Part shown: piece after piece, positions 11,339-26,100 of the stretch | Layout of the letters: each line of letters opens with the position of its first letter | How positions within the stretch are numbered: position 1 is the first letter of the stretch | Source: Balanoglossus misakiensis | Lineage: Eukaryota; Hemichordata | Direction of reading: 5' to 3' | DNA length: 64,000 nt | Assembly: GCA_040954595.2 (NCBI GenBank) | Contig: CM082588.2 | Coordinates: 992,001-1,056,000 of the forward strand | Notes under the pieces: generated by a model | What the model saw: only the letters and a program-made list of their open reading frames with translations | What the model was told of the DNA's origin: nothing | Database searches by the model: none | Made by a program: the position numbers and the translations under genes

Positions 11339-13192
11339 TTACAAGAGTGCTTGTTTGATAAGCTGTTTTTTCTCTGGTGTCAATTGTTTTGGAAATTCAA
11401 TATCAAACTGGATGAGGAGATCGCCTCTCTCTTCTGGGTCTTTTGAAATTGGCATTCCTTCAGCTGGTACAACTTTCCTGTATCCTGGCCTGAAATTCAT
11501 AAAATGAAAACAATATTTACTAAGTTGAAATCATCATGCTTCACCTTTTATTACCATAAAATTAATAATAATTTAATTAAGATTATCACAATACTTACAT
11601 GACAATATCATTGATGGGAATATTAAGTAATCTTCCGTCCAACGTGGGTATTTCCACACTGCAACCTGTCAGTGCTTTTCCCAGTAAAACTTTGGCTGTA
11701 AATACAAGATTATTGCCTTCTCTTTTGAATCTGGGATGTGGTTTGTCTCTGACAATAAATACAATGTCTGCAGGGATGTTATTGGGTCCTTGGTCTCCCT
11801 CCTCTGGGAATGTTATCCTCGTGCCTTCCCTCCATCCCTTTTTGACGTGAATTGTTAGGATTTTGTCACGAATACTTGATGTGTGGCCATCTTCATTCAT
11901 AACCTAGAGGCAAGTCATACAAAAAAGATGATCATTTCATGTACAACTTTGATACATGTACAACTTTCCAGTTTCTGAAAGTTTTAGTTGCTCATATGTA
12001 AATGATCTGTTATGCAGCCAGCAATGTTATAGGAGAATGGAATATTCATAGAGTAAAGAACTTACCCTTCTTGAGATTTTCATTTTCTTGATACAACCAT
12101 GGAATACTTCTTCAAGTGAGAGCACCAAGTCTCTTTCAATAGGTGGGTCTTTCTTCTTTCTGCCCCGACCTTGGAGTCCGCCAAAGCCCATACTCAGATC
12201 ACCATCAATACCATCAAAAAATTCTGTCATAGAATAACAGCAAGTAGTAGAATTCATAAAGAATATCCAGAAGTAGTCTATAGACTATAGACATCACTTG
12301 GAAACTATTTTGGTTATACTGAAAGGAAGATTGTATATCTTTTCCAAGCAAAATGGTTGTAACTACCTAAAGTGAATGCAACTGAACATACCATTGAATG
12401 GGTTGTCTCCACCAAAGAAATCACGGAAGACTTTGTTTGAATCTCCATGGAATGTGTAACCTTCTGTCCAGGCACCAGCTTCACCACTTCCTGATGGGAC
12501 GCCATTTTTCAAACCTTCTTCTCCGAACTGATCATACACTGCTCTCTTGCGGGCTGATCACACAATGCAAAAGAAACAGTTTGTATTATGCATTGGAGAC
12601 TCATACTCATAACTGTAGCAAAACGTAGCATCAAGTCCCTTTTCTATTTCAGCGAAGTGTTCAGATCAATGTTGATAATGATACTTACGATCACTGAGAA
12701 CATCATATGCTTCTGCTATCTGTCTGAATTTCTCGGGTGCAAATGGTTCTTGATTTTTATCAGGGTGAAACTTCAGTGAAAGCTTTCTATATCTGTAGGG
12801 GAATGACAGATAAAATTGCTGATTGAATAAAGCCTCTTCAACTGTGGAACACAAACACAAACAAAAACATTATGTTGCTTTCATTCAGCTAGAAATTGGG
12901 CGAAATGTGATACCAGACTATAATATCCCAGTGAAAATGTTAAATTAGTACCAAGAATATCCATTCAACTGTCAGGTACACCGTTGCAAGACCTATCTGG
13001 ATACATCTGTGACTATAACACTGGGAACATACATGTATGTGTGTATCATGTGTATATTGTCATGGTGTTCGTGAAAACATGTCCATTTCAAAAGGGTGTA
13101 AACATGATAATTCCTGGTACTTACGCTTTCTTGACATCAGCATCGCTTGCACTTCTTGTCAGACACAGTATAGCGTAATAATCTTGCCCCAT
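11339..13192 (-). CDS. DNAJB13: DNAJB13, axonemal/radial spoke DnaJ protein
   Basis: Type II Hsp40 of the radial spoke in cilia and sperm flagella (family knowledge). Exons on the minus strand: 13192-13125, 12792-12689, 12553-12392, 12223-12066, 11903-11599, 11489-11339, totalling 315 aa (human 316). The J domain spans residues 1-70, starting MGQDYYAIL and ending [14 protein letters not shown] linker with [19 protein letters not shown] and GFGGLQGRG follows, as in human DNAJB13. The two C-terminal DnaJ domains start at [15 protein letters not shown] and include [13 protein letters not shown] and [10 protein letters not shown]. The protein ends [17 protein letters not shown]. Unlike human DNAJB13, in which the HPD tripeptide is changed, this copy keeps an intact HPD (KFHPDKN), so it could still stimulate Hsp70. 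It lies head to head with CFAP47. Confidence 0.95.
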
Positions 13193-13840
13193 TTTCCCTA
13201 GATATGAAGTTAATGTTACAAATCAGCTACGATCGTCTTGTTCCCTTGCCTCCTTGCCTAAAGATGGTTCCACTCACTGTTTGTGTGTTTTGTTGCTAGG
13301 ATTCCCAACATTGCCGTTGGGGGCGTGTATGAACGTGGCAACATTCATCTTCATACGCAGAATCTAATTATAATTGAACAGAATTAACTATCCATATTAT
13401 CACAATATTTAATAAAGAGAACGCATCTCAAAATTTTGCTCATAACACGACGTAAATAAACACATACCTTCGTCCGAATGGTTCGGGTCGCCAAGCAGAC
13501 ATGGTAACCTTTGACCTGAACGTAACCGAGGTGAGCTTTGAATTCTTAGTATTTCAAAGTTGTATGTATTTCTAATCCGTTTTGATATATAGACTGAATG
13601 TACAACTAATTTTGTATTGATTCATTTATTTAATAATTATTAGTAATAGGAAAATTTATTTCTAATAGAAAAAAATGAAGTATAATTCGTCAAGTGGAGC
13701 TGTAAGTTACCAGATATATTCAGCCACCTGGAGCTAGGCAACAGACTGGCTAAACAACATGGCAGCCAGCGTACGATCGTTGACTTAATCCGAAAGCACC
13801 CAGAATATCATAGGTTTTAGAACGATCGCCGGGTTTTGCC
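13193..13840. promoter_or_regulatory. Shared divergent promoter of DNAJB13 and CFAP47
   Basis: Only 648 bp separates the two ATGs, so the interval must hold both 5'UTRs and promoters. RFX-type half-sites are visible: GTTGCTAGG at 13292, GGCAAC at 13337-13342, GGTAAC at 13503-13508, GTTACC at 13706-13711 and GGCAAC at 13737-13742. No perfect X-box (two half-sites 1-3 bp apart) was found. Co-regulation by RFX or FOXJ1 is inference from the two gene products. Confidence 0.5.
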
Positions 13841-14151
13841 ATGGAGAACGATATAGCAGGAGTACGGATAGAACCTCCGGTTGTGGAATTTGTCGATGCC
13901 GGGGCAAACGTTTTGCACAGTCTAGTGATTACCGTGCAAAATATCAGCAGAACCAGCAAAGTTGTCAAGTTTCATCGACCAGCAACTAACGTAAGTACTG
14001 TAAACATACACAGTGTACCCAATATAGAAATCAGAGTCTTTCCTTTTCAGGGTCTTTCCTTTTCCATACCTACTGTACACTTGTAAGTGATGGTGTTATT
14101 GTATACACATCATACAGTTGGTGTATTTGGACTCTAAAATATTCATAATAT

Positions 14152-14189
<38 letters not shown>

Positions 14190-17100
14190 GTGCAGATGAT
14201 GATGATGATGATGATGATGGTGCAGATGATGATGATGATGATGATGATGAAAATGGTGAATTTTTATATTTTTAATTATCTTTTCAGAATTTCCGTTTGA
14301 AAGTCAAGAATCCAGACAAACCCATTGCACCTGGCTTGGAATTGAAGGCCACCATAGAATATTTTACAGATGTCCCCAAAGATTGTATGGATAGAGTTAT
14401 TTTATTAGTTGATGATGATGTCATTGAAATTCCTTTATTTGCGTAAGTACTTCTGGAGACAACTGATGAGTATCAGTTGTTTTTTCTTTGCCAGGACTTT
14501 GCTGTATTCATTCAGGCAAGGATTGGTACAAGTGTGATATATCAAAATGGAGGAAAAGTCATCAACAGAACTTTCGGTGTGTTGGAAGGGAAACTTGAAT
14601 GATATTTTCTTCATTTTCATCCATACAGTTATTGTCCCCAACCATTGTTGGAGCTGGAAGGACCAGTAGATTTTGGTGCAGTCACTGCAAACCACAGAGT
14701 GTTGTCCAAAGAAATCTCTCTCTATAACCATGGATCCATGCCCGGTGATTTCAAGATCAAATATGATGGACCACAGCCTATTGTTATACTTCCAAACAGT
14801 GGCACTATAAGACCAAAGACAGCTCAAATTATCAAGGTATGTCCGTTGATGTGTCACTTTAAATATTTTCATATGTTATTAATATATGGCTAAAACTGAA
14901 TTTGTTTAACCTACATCAGAGAATGAATATTTTGTGAATGTAACTGTTCTATATCATTTACAGATTGAGTTTGTCACAAAGGCTCCTGGAACATTAAATG
15001 AAGAGGCTAAGTGAGTATATGCGCTAAAATCAAGTTGTAGATATCAACATATCAGCAGAGGTGTTACCAGGGTTCCTAAATCATATACAAATCTTCTCAA
15101 CCGATGTTCCACCACAAAAAATTGATATCACTTGAATCAGTCGCGTTATGCTTTGACTGCAGAGAACCTTGGATGTAGGCAATGGCATTTGAGGTTGATA
15201 ATAATGTATCCCACACTGTGCGTCACTTGCAGAGTCAAACTGGAGGGCCAGGAACCCAGCACTCTGCTCATCAAAGCTGAGGTGGTGCAAAGATCATTGG
15301 AGCTACACTCCATGGATTCACAACAGCCCCTACGTTGTGTGAAGTTTGGAGAAACTTATTATGGGACTGACAAAACAGAGGGTGCAATATTATACAACAA
15401 TGGTCCTGATCCTGTCAGTTTTGTTTCTATTATGCAAGTCGGAGCCATTGGAGAGGAACTGGTGAGTTTAGCACTTTAAAAAAATATTTTATTTTATTTT
15501 AGTGTGTATTAAACAGTTTGATTGAATTTAAAAGCAGCAGAGCTGTATTTTCTGGTCACGCAAAAATAATTGTTGTTTTTCTTTCAGGGTACTGACTTAT
15601 CAAAGTCCACCACAGCCATTCTGTCTGCCACTGATGGTCAGGAATCAAAAAGCAAGGATATGACATCATTATTCACTGCAATACCCAACCAAGGAGTATT
15701 AGCACCCTATCAAAGACTTCCAGTGTTTTTCCGCTTTAGTCCAAGATCCAAAGCCTCCAAACAAGGCTGGAAGGGCACCATCAACATTGCACCAAGACAG
15801 GACTTTGCTGTCTTTGCACACATTGAAATGGTTGGCAGTAATGAGGGCTTCACTGACAAGGAAGAATTCAGTGGCAATGGTAGGTAGACACTTCATACAT
15901 TACAAGACCATATATACAATCACTGTGACTGCCAATAATCACTGTAATAATTAAGCAATAACCCCTGCCGCAGGGGGTACAATGTACACACGAGATTCAG
16001 GTACAGTCTGTGACATATAGCACAAGCCATTTTATTCATGGATCAACTGAAGTTGAACAAAAACATCTGGTCTGTACTGTGTAGTATTCATGATTGTTTT
16101 GATGTCAATATATACATGTATAATAATCTTAATTATTTATTTTCGTGTCTGTAGGTAACCGTTGCAAAGTGGAATTAGCCATGACCGGTACAGCGCTACC
16201 CGTCCTGATCAATGTGTCACCACAAAGTCAGTATGACTTTGGTGAATGTCAAGTTGGAGAACATGTAGACACTCTGTGCACACTCAAGAATGAATCTACA
16301 GTGTTACCAGTCTCTTTTGTCTTGCGTCCTATTGCACAGTTCAGTTCAAGCCCACCTGTGGGTAAACTGTTTCCAGGTCAAAGTCGTGATGTCATCTTCT
16401 CCTTCAAGCCCAACCAATATGGGACATTCAAGAAGATACAGTATCTGGATATCTTAGGACCAGTCGCAGACAACCACATTGTTACAGGGACTCATCTGGC
16501 ACCCATACACACCATTCATATTGCACTGAGTGGAATCAGCAATCCACAGACGACCAAACCAGAACCCAAATTCAACCCAGGTATTTAAACATCTCTTGCT
16601 CATAACATGGAGATTTGCTTGACAAAGAGTTGAACATTTCTGTCATCTGCAAAAATCAGTGATAGATAAAAAAAGAAAGTAACTTAAATCATTGTCACTG
16701 ACTTGACAGGTATTACGCCTCTGGTGGTTGGTGAAGTGGGTCAGTTCGTTGATGTGACCTTCGATCGAGCCAAGCCGTATGATCCAAGAGCTGCCACATT
16801 GAATGCCGTCAGCAGTAAGGGTGTTCACATCAGCCAGTCGGCGACACAGACCAGAGATGATATGACGCTGGTGTCTTATCCAAATGACAGAGCGAGAAGT
16901 ATTAGACCCAGTTACAGAAGAGAGAATTATGCGTAAGTCAAAGCACACATAGCATATTGACGTACATACTTGCCAACCTTGCCGGTTTTAACCCTTTCAC
17001 CACTATGGTTCAGTCCAGCCCCCTTGTTTTTTGTTGTAAGCTCCAGATGTATCCTTGGTTCAAAAAATCAGTCCTCAACAGGTATATTTATATCTTCTTA

Positions 17101-20100
17101 TAGAACTATCTTCACAAAGAACGAGAGATACACATACGTAGATCCTGACTATGCATTTACTGATGAGGAACTGGTAGACAGAAAAGATCATCGAGACAGC
17201 TACATCAATTACATCAAAGAACTCCGAGAACGAAGACAAGCAAAAGAAAAGTCAATGTAAGTTTAGAAAAATATCAACTCGCACAATTCTGTCATGTTAC
17301 CTTTGAACACACAGAAAAGAATGTTTGTAATATACGCATCTTCTGTTGTGAATTCATTGGAGCTTGTTGATATTTTTTGTTTTGACAGGGAATTCAATGA
17401 ACTGAACAATGAGACTGAGATTGGACTGAAGCCAGCATCTGGATTGAAATCACCACAACCCAAAGTAGATCAGATCAAACCTTCAAAGATAGGTAGGTTA
17501 CCAGCCCGTGTGAGTTTCTTAAGCCTTGTGTCAATGTATGTTTTGGTCCAGTGTTTCCCCACTGATACAAGACAAGACATATATACCACTTATGTAGATG
17601 TCACAGAAAATATTTTATGTTTCTCATGAACAGTTCCAAAGCCTCCAAACAGTCAGTTCCGTATGTTGAGTACAAAGCAGTTGGCTGATGCAGAGAACGC
17701 AGCTACAAGTCGTCCTGTCAGTGATGGGTTGAATGCTGTTCCCATGACCAAGCGTGAGAAACAAGACTGTAAAATCAGATTAACACCGCAAGAACTTCAT
17801 CAAATTACCATCGGTAAGGACTGCATGACTATATTGATAATAAAATCTGACTAATTTCCTTTCATGGCAAGCGCAGTGGACAGGCTGGGCATTTGTCCTA
17901 ATTTTGATTATTTGGTCTCGTAATTCCACCTTGTATGTTGTCGCTTTTCAGGTCCACCAACCCTCAACTTTGGTGAGGTGTGTTTAAAGTCTACAAGCAT
18001 CAAGTACATGGATATTGTCAATAATTTACGCCAATACATCCATGTTGTAGTTGATGTAAGTTTATCCACATTTCTGTATCATGTCCACAACTGAACTTTT
18101 TATATTTATGCCAAATATGTTTTTATGCAACTAGTATATCCAAACTGATTCCAATATTTGAAAATTGTTGATCTAGATTGACTGTCGTGAGTTGAGACAG
18201 ACCAGTCCATTGTCCCAGGTTATTCCACCCAATTCTAAAGCTCAGCTGCCTCTCATATTTGAATCCAACACCAAAGGTAGATTTCAAAGGTAAGTGATGT
18301 TATTCTCTGTATTTTGGGGGGACTACTTCAATCTTCATCCTCTCAATTAACACAGAACTCAGTCTTGATATCATTTTCTGGTAGACATGATTATTTCCCT
18401 CTCTTTCAGGAATGTGACATACACAGTGAATGCTTGTCACCAAGACCATGTCATTGTGTTTGCCGAAGTTGTTCCTGTAGCATTGCAGCTCTCATCAACC
18501 ACACTGACTCTGAAACCCACTCCAGGAATGCCAGCTGAAGCAGGTATGGGCAGTAATCTCAAATAACACCAGTATTTCAGAATTATGCCAAAATATATGG
18601 TAGATGATATTTATCATGAAAAGTTTTTTTTTTTTTAAATGCCCATGGTGTGTCACTTTCAGGTCTGAGAGATGTGATTACGCTGAGAAATAAACGTAAT
18701 TATCCTGCTGAGTTCACGTGGCAACCAATCCTTGGGGAGAGAGGCACAGCGTTCTCTATTAGGCCAGCAACAGGTGAGCTTTAATTAACATGCTAATTAG
18801 GAATAGGATTAAGTATTGGCCACATTTGCATAAGACCATGCCATGTTGCCTGAAGGCTTACTTGCAATGAGAAACAAATGAATTTAAAAACAAACCAGTT
18901 TCTCTAATGAAAGGTTTTATACTCTCTTTCAACAGGGACTGTGGATGCATTTAAGGACTTGGAATGTGAAGTGGTATTCCATCCCTCCTACCATGCGCCT
19001 GAAGATGGCCAGTTTGCGTTACAAGTACATGGAGGCAGTACTCTCAAACTGAACTGCTCTGCCAATGTAAGTTGCAATGAACTTTGCCTTGGGCAAGTGT
19101 CTGTTTACTTCAAATAATGACCTTGTATGGAATCCTTTATCTGTAATACCGTACTCTATGTTTCTCTATTATAAATTCAGCTTGGACCAACTCAAGTACA
19201 GTTCATTGAGAGGAGGATACTGTTTGGATGTGTGCCATTAAATCTGACCACAACAAGAACAGCACAGCTGTATAATACAAGTCAGAATCATGCTTATTTC
19301 CAGGTGAGTTGAAGAGGGTTTGAAATCAGATTGCAATTCATTTTGGACTGACTGTCAACAGGACAGTATTCGCCTGCTACTTATCAGAATAAACAGTCAT
19401 GTATCTTGGCCCTGTGACTGAGACAATCCTGACTTTGCTTTTTCAACGTAGGTGATAGATGCAACTCCATTTCCCGGTCTGAGCGTCACACCAACACATG
19501 GCGTTGTTCCTGTTGGTGGCATAGCAGAGATCAAAGTGCAACTGACACCGACCGCAGTCTTAAAGTTTGACACCAGAGTACAAGTGGCTATACGTGGTTG
19601 GAAGACTGTGGATCTTCGAATGGGAGGCACTGTTGAACCACCACTTGTTGATATTGATATGGTAAGTGATTTTTCTCTTTGCCATTGGAATTGATCCTTG
19701 CCATGGAATGATCAGAATGATCAGTATCCGTGGTGTTACAGTCACATGTTTCCATCCTAAACCTACCAGTCTTCTTTCGATCCAGCCAATAAGTTTTGGG
19801 GTCTCTTTTTTAGAGACTGTTTGAAAGATTCTGAATTTTTTAAATGAGTCAGCTTATGCCATTCTGTTCTGGTGCAACAATACACAATCATCATGTTACC
19901 CCATTTCATTATTTGGGACAAGATTTACTGATGAGAAAAAAGTTCAAACACAACCAGATAATCATTATTACTATCTCTATTTCACAGCCATCTTTTCATG
20001 TGGGTGGCGTGTACTGTGGGTCCAGCATGACAGTTCCATTCCAACTGATAAACAGAGCCCAGACGAGAGCTAAAGTGGAATTTGATCTCTCCAGATTCAC

Positions 20101-23100
20101 AGACTTTTCAATGAAATTTCATGGTGATGTTATGGAAGGTACGTTGCTGTTTTCTGTCTTCTTTAATATATTGTTACAAAGACCTTCTGAAATGATCATT
20201 TGTGTTTCAAAAATGAAATCAATTCTTGATGGTATGCTGCTAGTAACTTTTCACAGTTCATCTTGTCCGATGGCTTAATTATCAACTTTCTTTCTTCATC
20301 TAAAATAGAAAGTGAAGATTCTCAGCATCCAGGAATTTACAAAGTCACAGTTGGTGGAGAAGACATCATCAAATGCGAGCTGACCTTTCACCCCAGCGAA
20401 GTAGCAGCGTATGATTTCATCATCCCTGTGTCAATCAACCAAATAGATGCTCCAACCCCAAATCCAACACCCTTCCCTCCAACGCCAGCTCCATCCAGTA
20501 AAAGCATCAACCACATCATCACACCAAGGCCTATCCCTGTTACCATAGTGACACCAAGACGCCGCATCGTGGCTACGGGCTTGCGACAGCCATTACAGCT
20601 GTCTCATGTGAAATTAGATTTCTCTCTGCCGTCTGGCTTCTTTGAGATGGGCGTCCAACAAGGCATCTATGGACAGAGCAAAGGTACAATGATGGTCAAC
20701 AACAGTGATAAGGAAATCAAATGGAGTATTGACTTCAGAAGAACCAACAAGGCTTTAGAAGAAGGGGTGTTTCGTTTCCTTCAGTCGAATGGTACACCGT
20801 TTATCGGTCATGACAATGAGCCTGCTGTTGGAGGATACCTGAAACCGGGTGAAACTTATGCACTTGGAATTCTCTTCTGCCCAGGTAAGGATAATGTGAA
20901 AATGCCCTGTTCGTTCGTTCGTTTGTTCGTTCATTCATTCATTCATTCATTCATTCATTCATTCATCCATTCATTCATTCATTCATTCATCCATTCATTC
21001 ATTCATTCATTCATAACTTGATCATTGAATTTGCATATCACTGAACACAATGTATCAACTTATACATTTTGTATCAAATTGCAGAGGCCCCTGGTTGCTA
21101 TGAAACCAAAGCCACCATGATCCTGAATGATGATTATGAGAAACCATATCGTCACCTGCATCTGATCGGTGAACTGAAAGCACCCAAGTTGAAATTTGAC
21201 CCTCTGGCAATTGTACTGACTCCAGTGCCGCTGTGTACAGAGATCTCTGAGGAGTTTAACATCCATGCATCAGGTTTTAGAAAGTAAGTACTTAAACACA
21301 GTGTTGATTCATTTTTTGTTTACCCGCTGTTACTTCGTGCCATAGTTTTCACAATCGAAATCAACTCATATATAGAGCAGATGTCTTCTTGATATCATAC
21401 AGTACTATGTATGATAATTGGAACCATTAATGTTTTTGTTTGCAGAGAAACTGTGATTGATGTTGACATCCCTGACATTGAAATGGATGATGGAAGTACA
21501 CTGACTGTTCTGCGTGTGACATTTCCTGAAGGTCAGATGATTCAGCCCTGCTGCGCTGATGACGGTGATGAAGAACCCTTCGTTCTCAAGTGTAATGTCA
21601 TCTTCTCATCACCAAAACCTGTCTCATTCACTCAATCCATCACTTTCCTGGACTCAAGTGGACACAGGTGAGATGCCAGCTCCATTTCAGGGCTTCCCAT
21701 TCTTCGTAAAAAGATTTAGAAATATTCAAATTCTCATGAAACTGCTCAATTCTTATAGTGTCCCTAAAAGATTTATTTTCTAACACCACATTGTATGATT
21801 TTTTTTATTTGATGCAGTTTTTCCATCCCAGTGACAGCTACAGCAGACAACTGTCTAATGACAGCCTATCCATTCATTGCTAAACACCGTGCTGACCACC
21901 AAATTGTCACAGAGCAAGGAAAAACAGTCAAAGGTCGGCGCAGTCAGTCCAAAGAGAGTTTGAATGTCGGTGAGGCTGTCATCATGCCCGTGGATTCACC
22001 AACCAGACCCTCAACAAGGGCAAGTACCAGCTCTACCAGTCGATTTGTGTCCAGTACATCAAGCTATGAAGACTCGTCAGCAAGTGTTACTGGTAAGCAT
22101 CATTGTAGGCATACTCTCTGTAGTTTCTGAATGTTTGCTTGAATTTGTGACCACTGTTTTCGGCTTCTTTGGGGGAGGGGGGGAATGATCACATATGGTC
22201 AAAAAAGTAATCACAATCCTACCAATGCTTATTCCAAAACTCATCGGTCAAATAACACATTGACATGGAAATGTTAATGTTCAGCACATACAAAATTTGT
22301 ATAACCGTCTAATGTCTCCTCCTACCTGCACAGAATCGACCTATCCAAGCACACCACGTGACGGAGCTGCCAATCATCTAGCAATGGATGCTGAAATGGA
22401 AGCAAGCAGTCGACAGGACTTGGCATCCAGATCTCTCGGCTCAGCAGCATTCCCTAATGAAGACACAGAAGAAGGATTATTCCATCAAGAAGTATTGATG
22501 GGTGTTCAGAGATGGATCACATTGCAAGGCTGGCCAGGTGGCCCTAACCCACTTACTATACCAGATGGACTCAGATCGTAAGTCTCTGCATATCATGTCA
22601 TTCAGACAACCACCTTGCGTTGTATAAGTATCTGATTCTAGTCTAATTGTGTTGGCAGTGGACAGCAATGAAGTATACCTGCTGTTCTAACACTTGCATA
22701 ACATGACATCACGTAACATCACACATTGCATCACATCACATCAAACCTAACCACATGTTATGTTTCTTTCTAACAGAGGAGTGGGTCGTAACTCCCTAGG
22801 TGAAGCAGCGGCCGACAAGCCAGCCCGGGGTGTAGATGCTGGTAGTGGCAGTAGCCACAAGAAAGGACTAAGTCGCACAGTGTACGATATGGTCGCTCAT
22901 CTAACTGGCAAAGCTGTACCGGGAATACCTATCAACCAGCCATTACCAGTGGATGCCACTGAGAGAGTCTTACAGTTACATTGGCAACACTCGACTCTAC
23001 TCACATTCTTGAGGTAAGAGTTGTGACCCTTCGGCCACTTTTCTGTGGTCCAGTCCTGCTGTCTTCACACTCACAGTGCTAGATTTGGACCCTTACACAG

Positions 23101-26100
23101 CTAAATGGGGGTGATAGGGTACAGTCTAGACAGGTTTAGTTTATTATTTCACTAACAGTAAAATAATGTCCATTTGACACAGAGGACAAGGTGCATCCGT
23201 AGCCTTCATCAAACCAGAATACTTGCTGGGACCCAAAGACTACAGACGATGGGTGAAGTTACAAGAACAGATCAAAGCACAGAAAAGAGAACGTGACAGT
23301 AAACAAAAAGCGAAAGTGGAAATTGAAGTTGCTGAAAATGTGCTTGATGAAAACTTGTTTGAGTCTGTCTCCAAGAGAGCTTGGACGGATTTGTTACTGC
23401 AGATACTCAAGGTAAGAAATGGCAAAGTGTTTATGATATTAGAAAATGGGGATCTATTCCACTATTAGATGTGAAGTTAAGAGTTTGGAGAATGAATTTG
23501 GACATTGTAGTTTTTAAACATTGGAAGGAATTTATAGTGTGTGTGTGTGTTATTGGCTTGGAATGGAAGGCTCGTGTTTTATGGATTTGTGATCATTGAC
23601 CACACATGAAATATTTTGAATCCGTTTCACAGGTGTTGTTGCTAGCGCGTATAACACCTCGTCAGTTCCGCACAATGCCAAGTCCAGGCAATGTAGCATT
23701 ACCAACCATCAACCCAGATCCTACATGTAGTAATGTGTATTCAGTTGGAGAGAGAATTCTTCTCTCCTGGCTCAACCATCATTATGAACAGCAACGTCAT
23801 GTCATTTGGAAAGACTGCAGTAAAGGTAATGAATCAGATGCTGGCTGTCACTTACAAAAATTGTGCTCTTAGTTTTTAATAAGTACTGTCATTTGATACT
23901 TCATTTAACAATGGCAATGATGATTATGACAATAACGTGTTATGATTTCTATTTCCTAGGAGGTGTACCACCATCCAGATGGATTGTCAATTTTGACTTT
24001 GATCTCTTGGATGGTTTAGTGCTGGCTACAGTACTGGCAGCCCATGTACCATTCCTAGTAAGTCTAACATTTCATTGAATGTAAAGCTTGGTCTCATTAG
24101 AGATTCTGTTTTAAATTGTGGTTCCCTTCAAATTCTGGCATCGATTTGAACATGCAAGTAGTAACACAAAATGTTTGTTGTATCCCCAACAGGCAAACAC
24201 TCACCTGAATGAAATGTACACCTTTCCAAACACAGCAGAACAATGTTTGCACAACACACTAAAAGTTGTAAGTGCATTCAAGTGTATCAGTTTGGACTAT
24301 GATATTCAGGTAAGGTTGATAGATAATATCTAGTATCTAGTACCCAGTATTATTAAAGAGGTGTTGATCAGGATGATTTGAGTGTAATTATTCTTTGAGT
24401 CTTTTATGGTGGCATTTAGTATTCGCAGGATTGTAAGCGCTATTTCTGATGAGTTAAACATAATATTTTCTATGACATTTCAGGCAATTGACATCACGGA
24501 TCCCAACCCAGTGGCACTACTGTTCCTCTGCATTCATCTGTATCAGAGGTTACCTCACTACATCCCGCGAGCATCGGTTGAATTCATTGGCACCCTCCAT
24601 TCAACTGTACTCAGACAAGTCCGATTGACCAACCCCAGCAACAAACCACTGATCTATCATGCGTCTGTCTCCGGACGAGATGCCAGAGATTTCCACTTAC
24701 CCCGTGGGGATCAAGTGACCGTCTCCCCCAGGGGAAAGGCCGATCTGCAGGTGGAATTTACGAGTCGATATCTACGACCAGCGGAAGCTTATCTGGTCTT
24801 GGTTGGCAGAAGATCTGGTTCTGCTACAGCAGCTACCATGGTGTTTACACTGAGAACAGCCATTGATAATATTGAACCAATGGTGAGTATATGTAGCTTG
24901 AGACCATTTCACTTTCAACTGAGACCAAAGTATTTCATCAGTTCGTCAGCCTTTCCTGTGCTAGCCTAGTGTTAGATAACCTGAAATTGCTGACTGTGAT
25001 AGCACTGTGCTAGCCCAACGCTCAATCCAAAATGAACCTTTTTAAGCTGCAGTATATGGCTGTTGCTTTTGTACTCATGTCAAGCAAATGTTAATTTCCC
25101 TGTTCTTAAAATTTCAGCATTTATACAAGATAGAGAACCCATGCTATGAGCTGTACAAAGTGTTGATCAATGTCAACAATCCATTTGATGAAGCCGGAGA
25201 ATTCCGTGTAGTGATGGTGGAATCTAGTGATAACTTCCCAACGGCTGACAACAATCCCAAGACCGGATTCTTGAAAGCTAAGCCTACGGAAATCAAGAAA
25301 GTGAAATCGAAGATCGATCATGGACAGAAGAAAGAGAGATCTCCATCGCCACCCAAAGCCGATGATGTCACGTTCAAAATGAATACTTCTATGGAAGGTG
25401 GGTGCTTACTGCAAACATATATCAACATTTTATCCAATGCATTTCTGTTAGCAAGTTAATGACAGTTGATAGTAATTGTGTGAAGTCTCATATGTGTTGC
25501 TTTATGAAGCAATGTACTTGCTGTCATTGAATTTTGACTATCCATGCTAGTACTATATGGCATACAAACTAATAACTGGTGACTTTTCTGATTATTTGCA
25601 GGTGACAAGAAAAATCAACTGAGTTACTTCTTCTGCTCACAATCGTCCGTTTATTTGAATCTGTCCGAGTCGGCAACAGTTGAGGTTGAATTCTTACCTT
25701 TCAGTCCGGGACACCGACAATGTTCTGTGTTGCTGATCAATGAGAAGATTGGAGAGTTTCTGTATTCCATAGAAGCCACAGCCACATTACCCAGTCCCTC
25801 CCTGGTGCCGTACAGACCAAGTCCGAGCAGTGTTCGTATCAGCAGTGCCGCTGCTGCAGGCAAGTGTCTATCATTCTTTGCTATATTAAAGTTTATTGGG
25901 AGTCTTTTGAAAATAAGCAGGGAACTTAGTGTTTTCATGTCTTCTTTTTATAAAAGATTTGCTATCTGTATTTTTGTTTTCAAGTGTTTTTGTTAGAAGT
26001 TTCCTAATTGTGCGAGATGTATTATTTTAACAGGAAGTGGACGTGGAATTTATGGCGGTGATGAGAGAGTGATTTACTGGAGGTGTGAAACAAACAACAA

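Noticed and set aside
14118-14300. Open frame of repeated Met/Met-Val across the GAT repeat
   Set aside because: It is the translation of a microsatellite in an intron.
15961-15978. Small palindrome ACCCCTGC/GCAGGGGGT in a CFAP47 intron
   Set aside because: Arms of about 8 bp are common by chance and no larger structure surrounds them.
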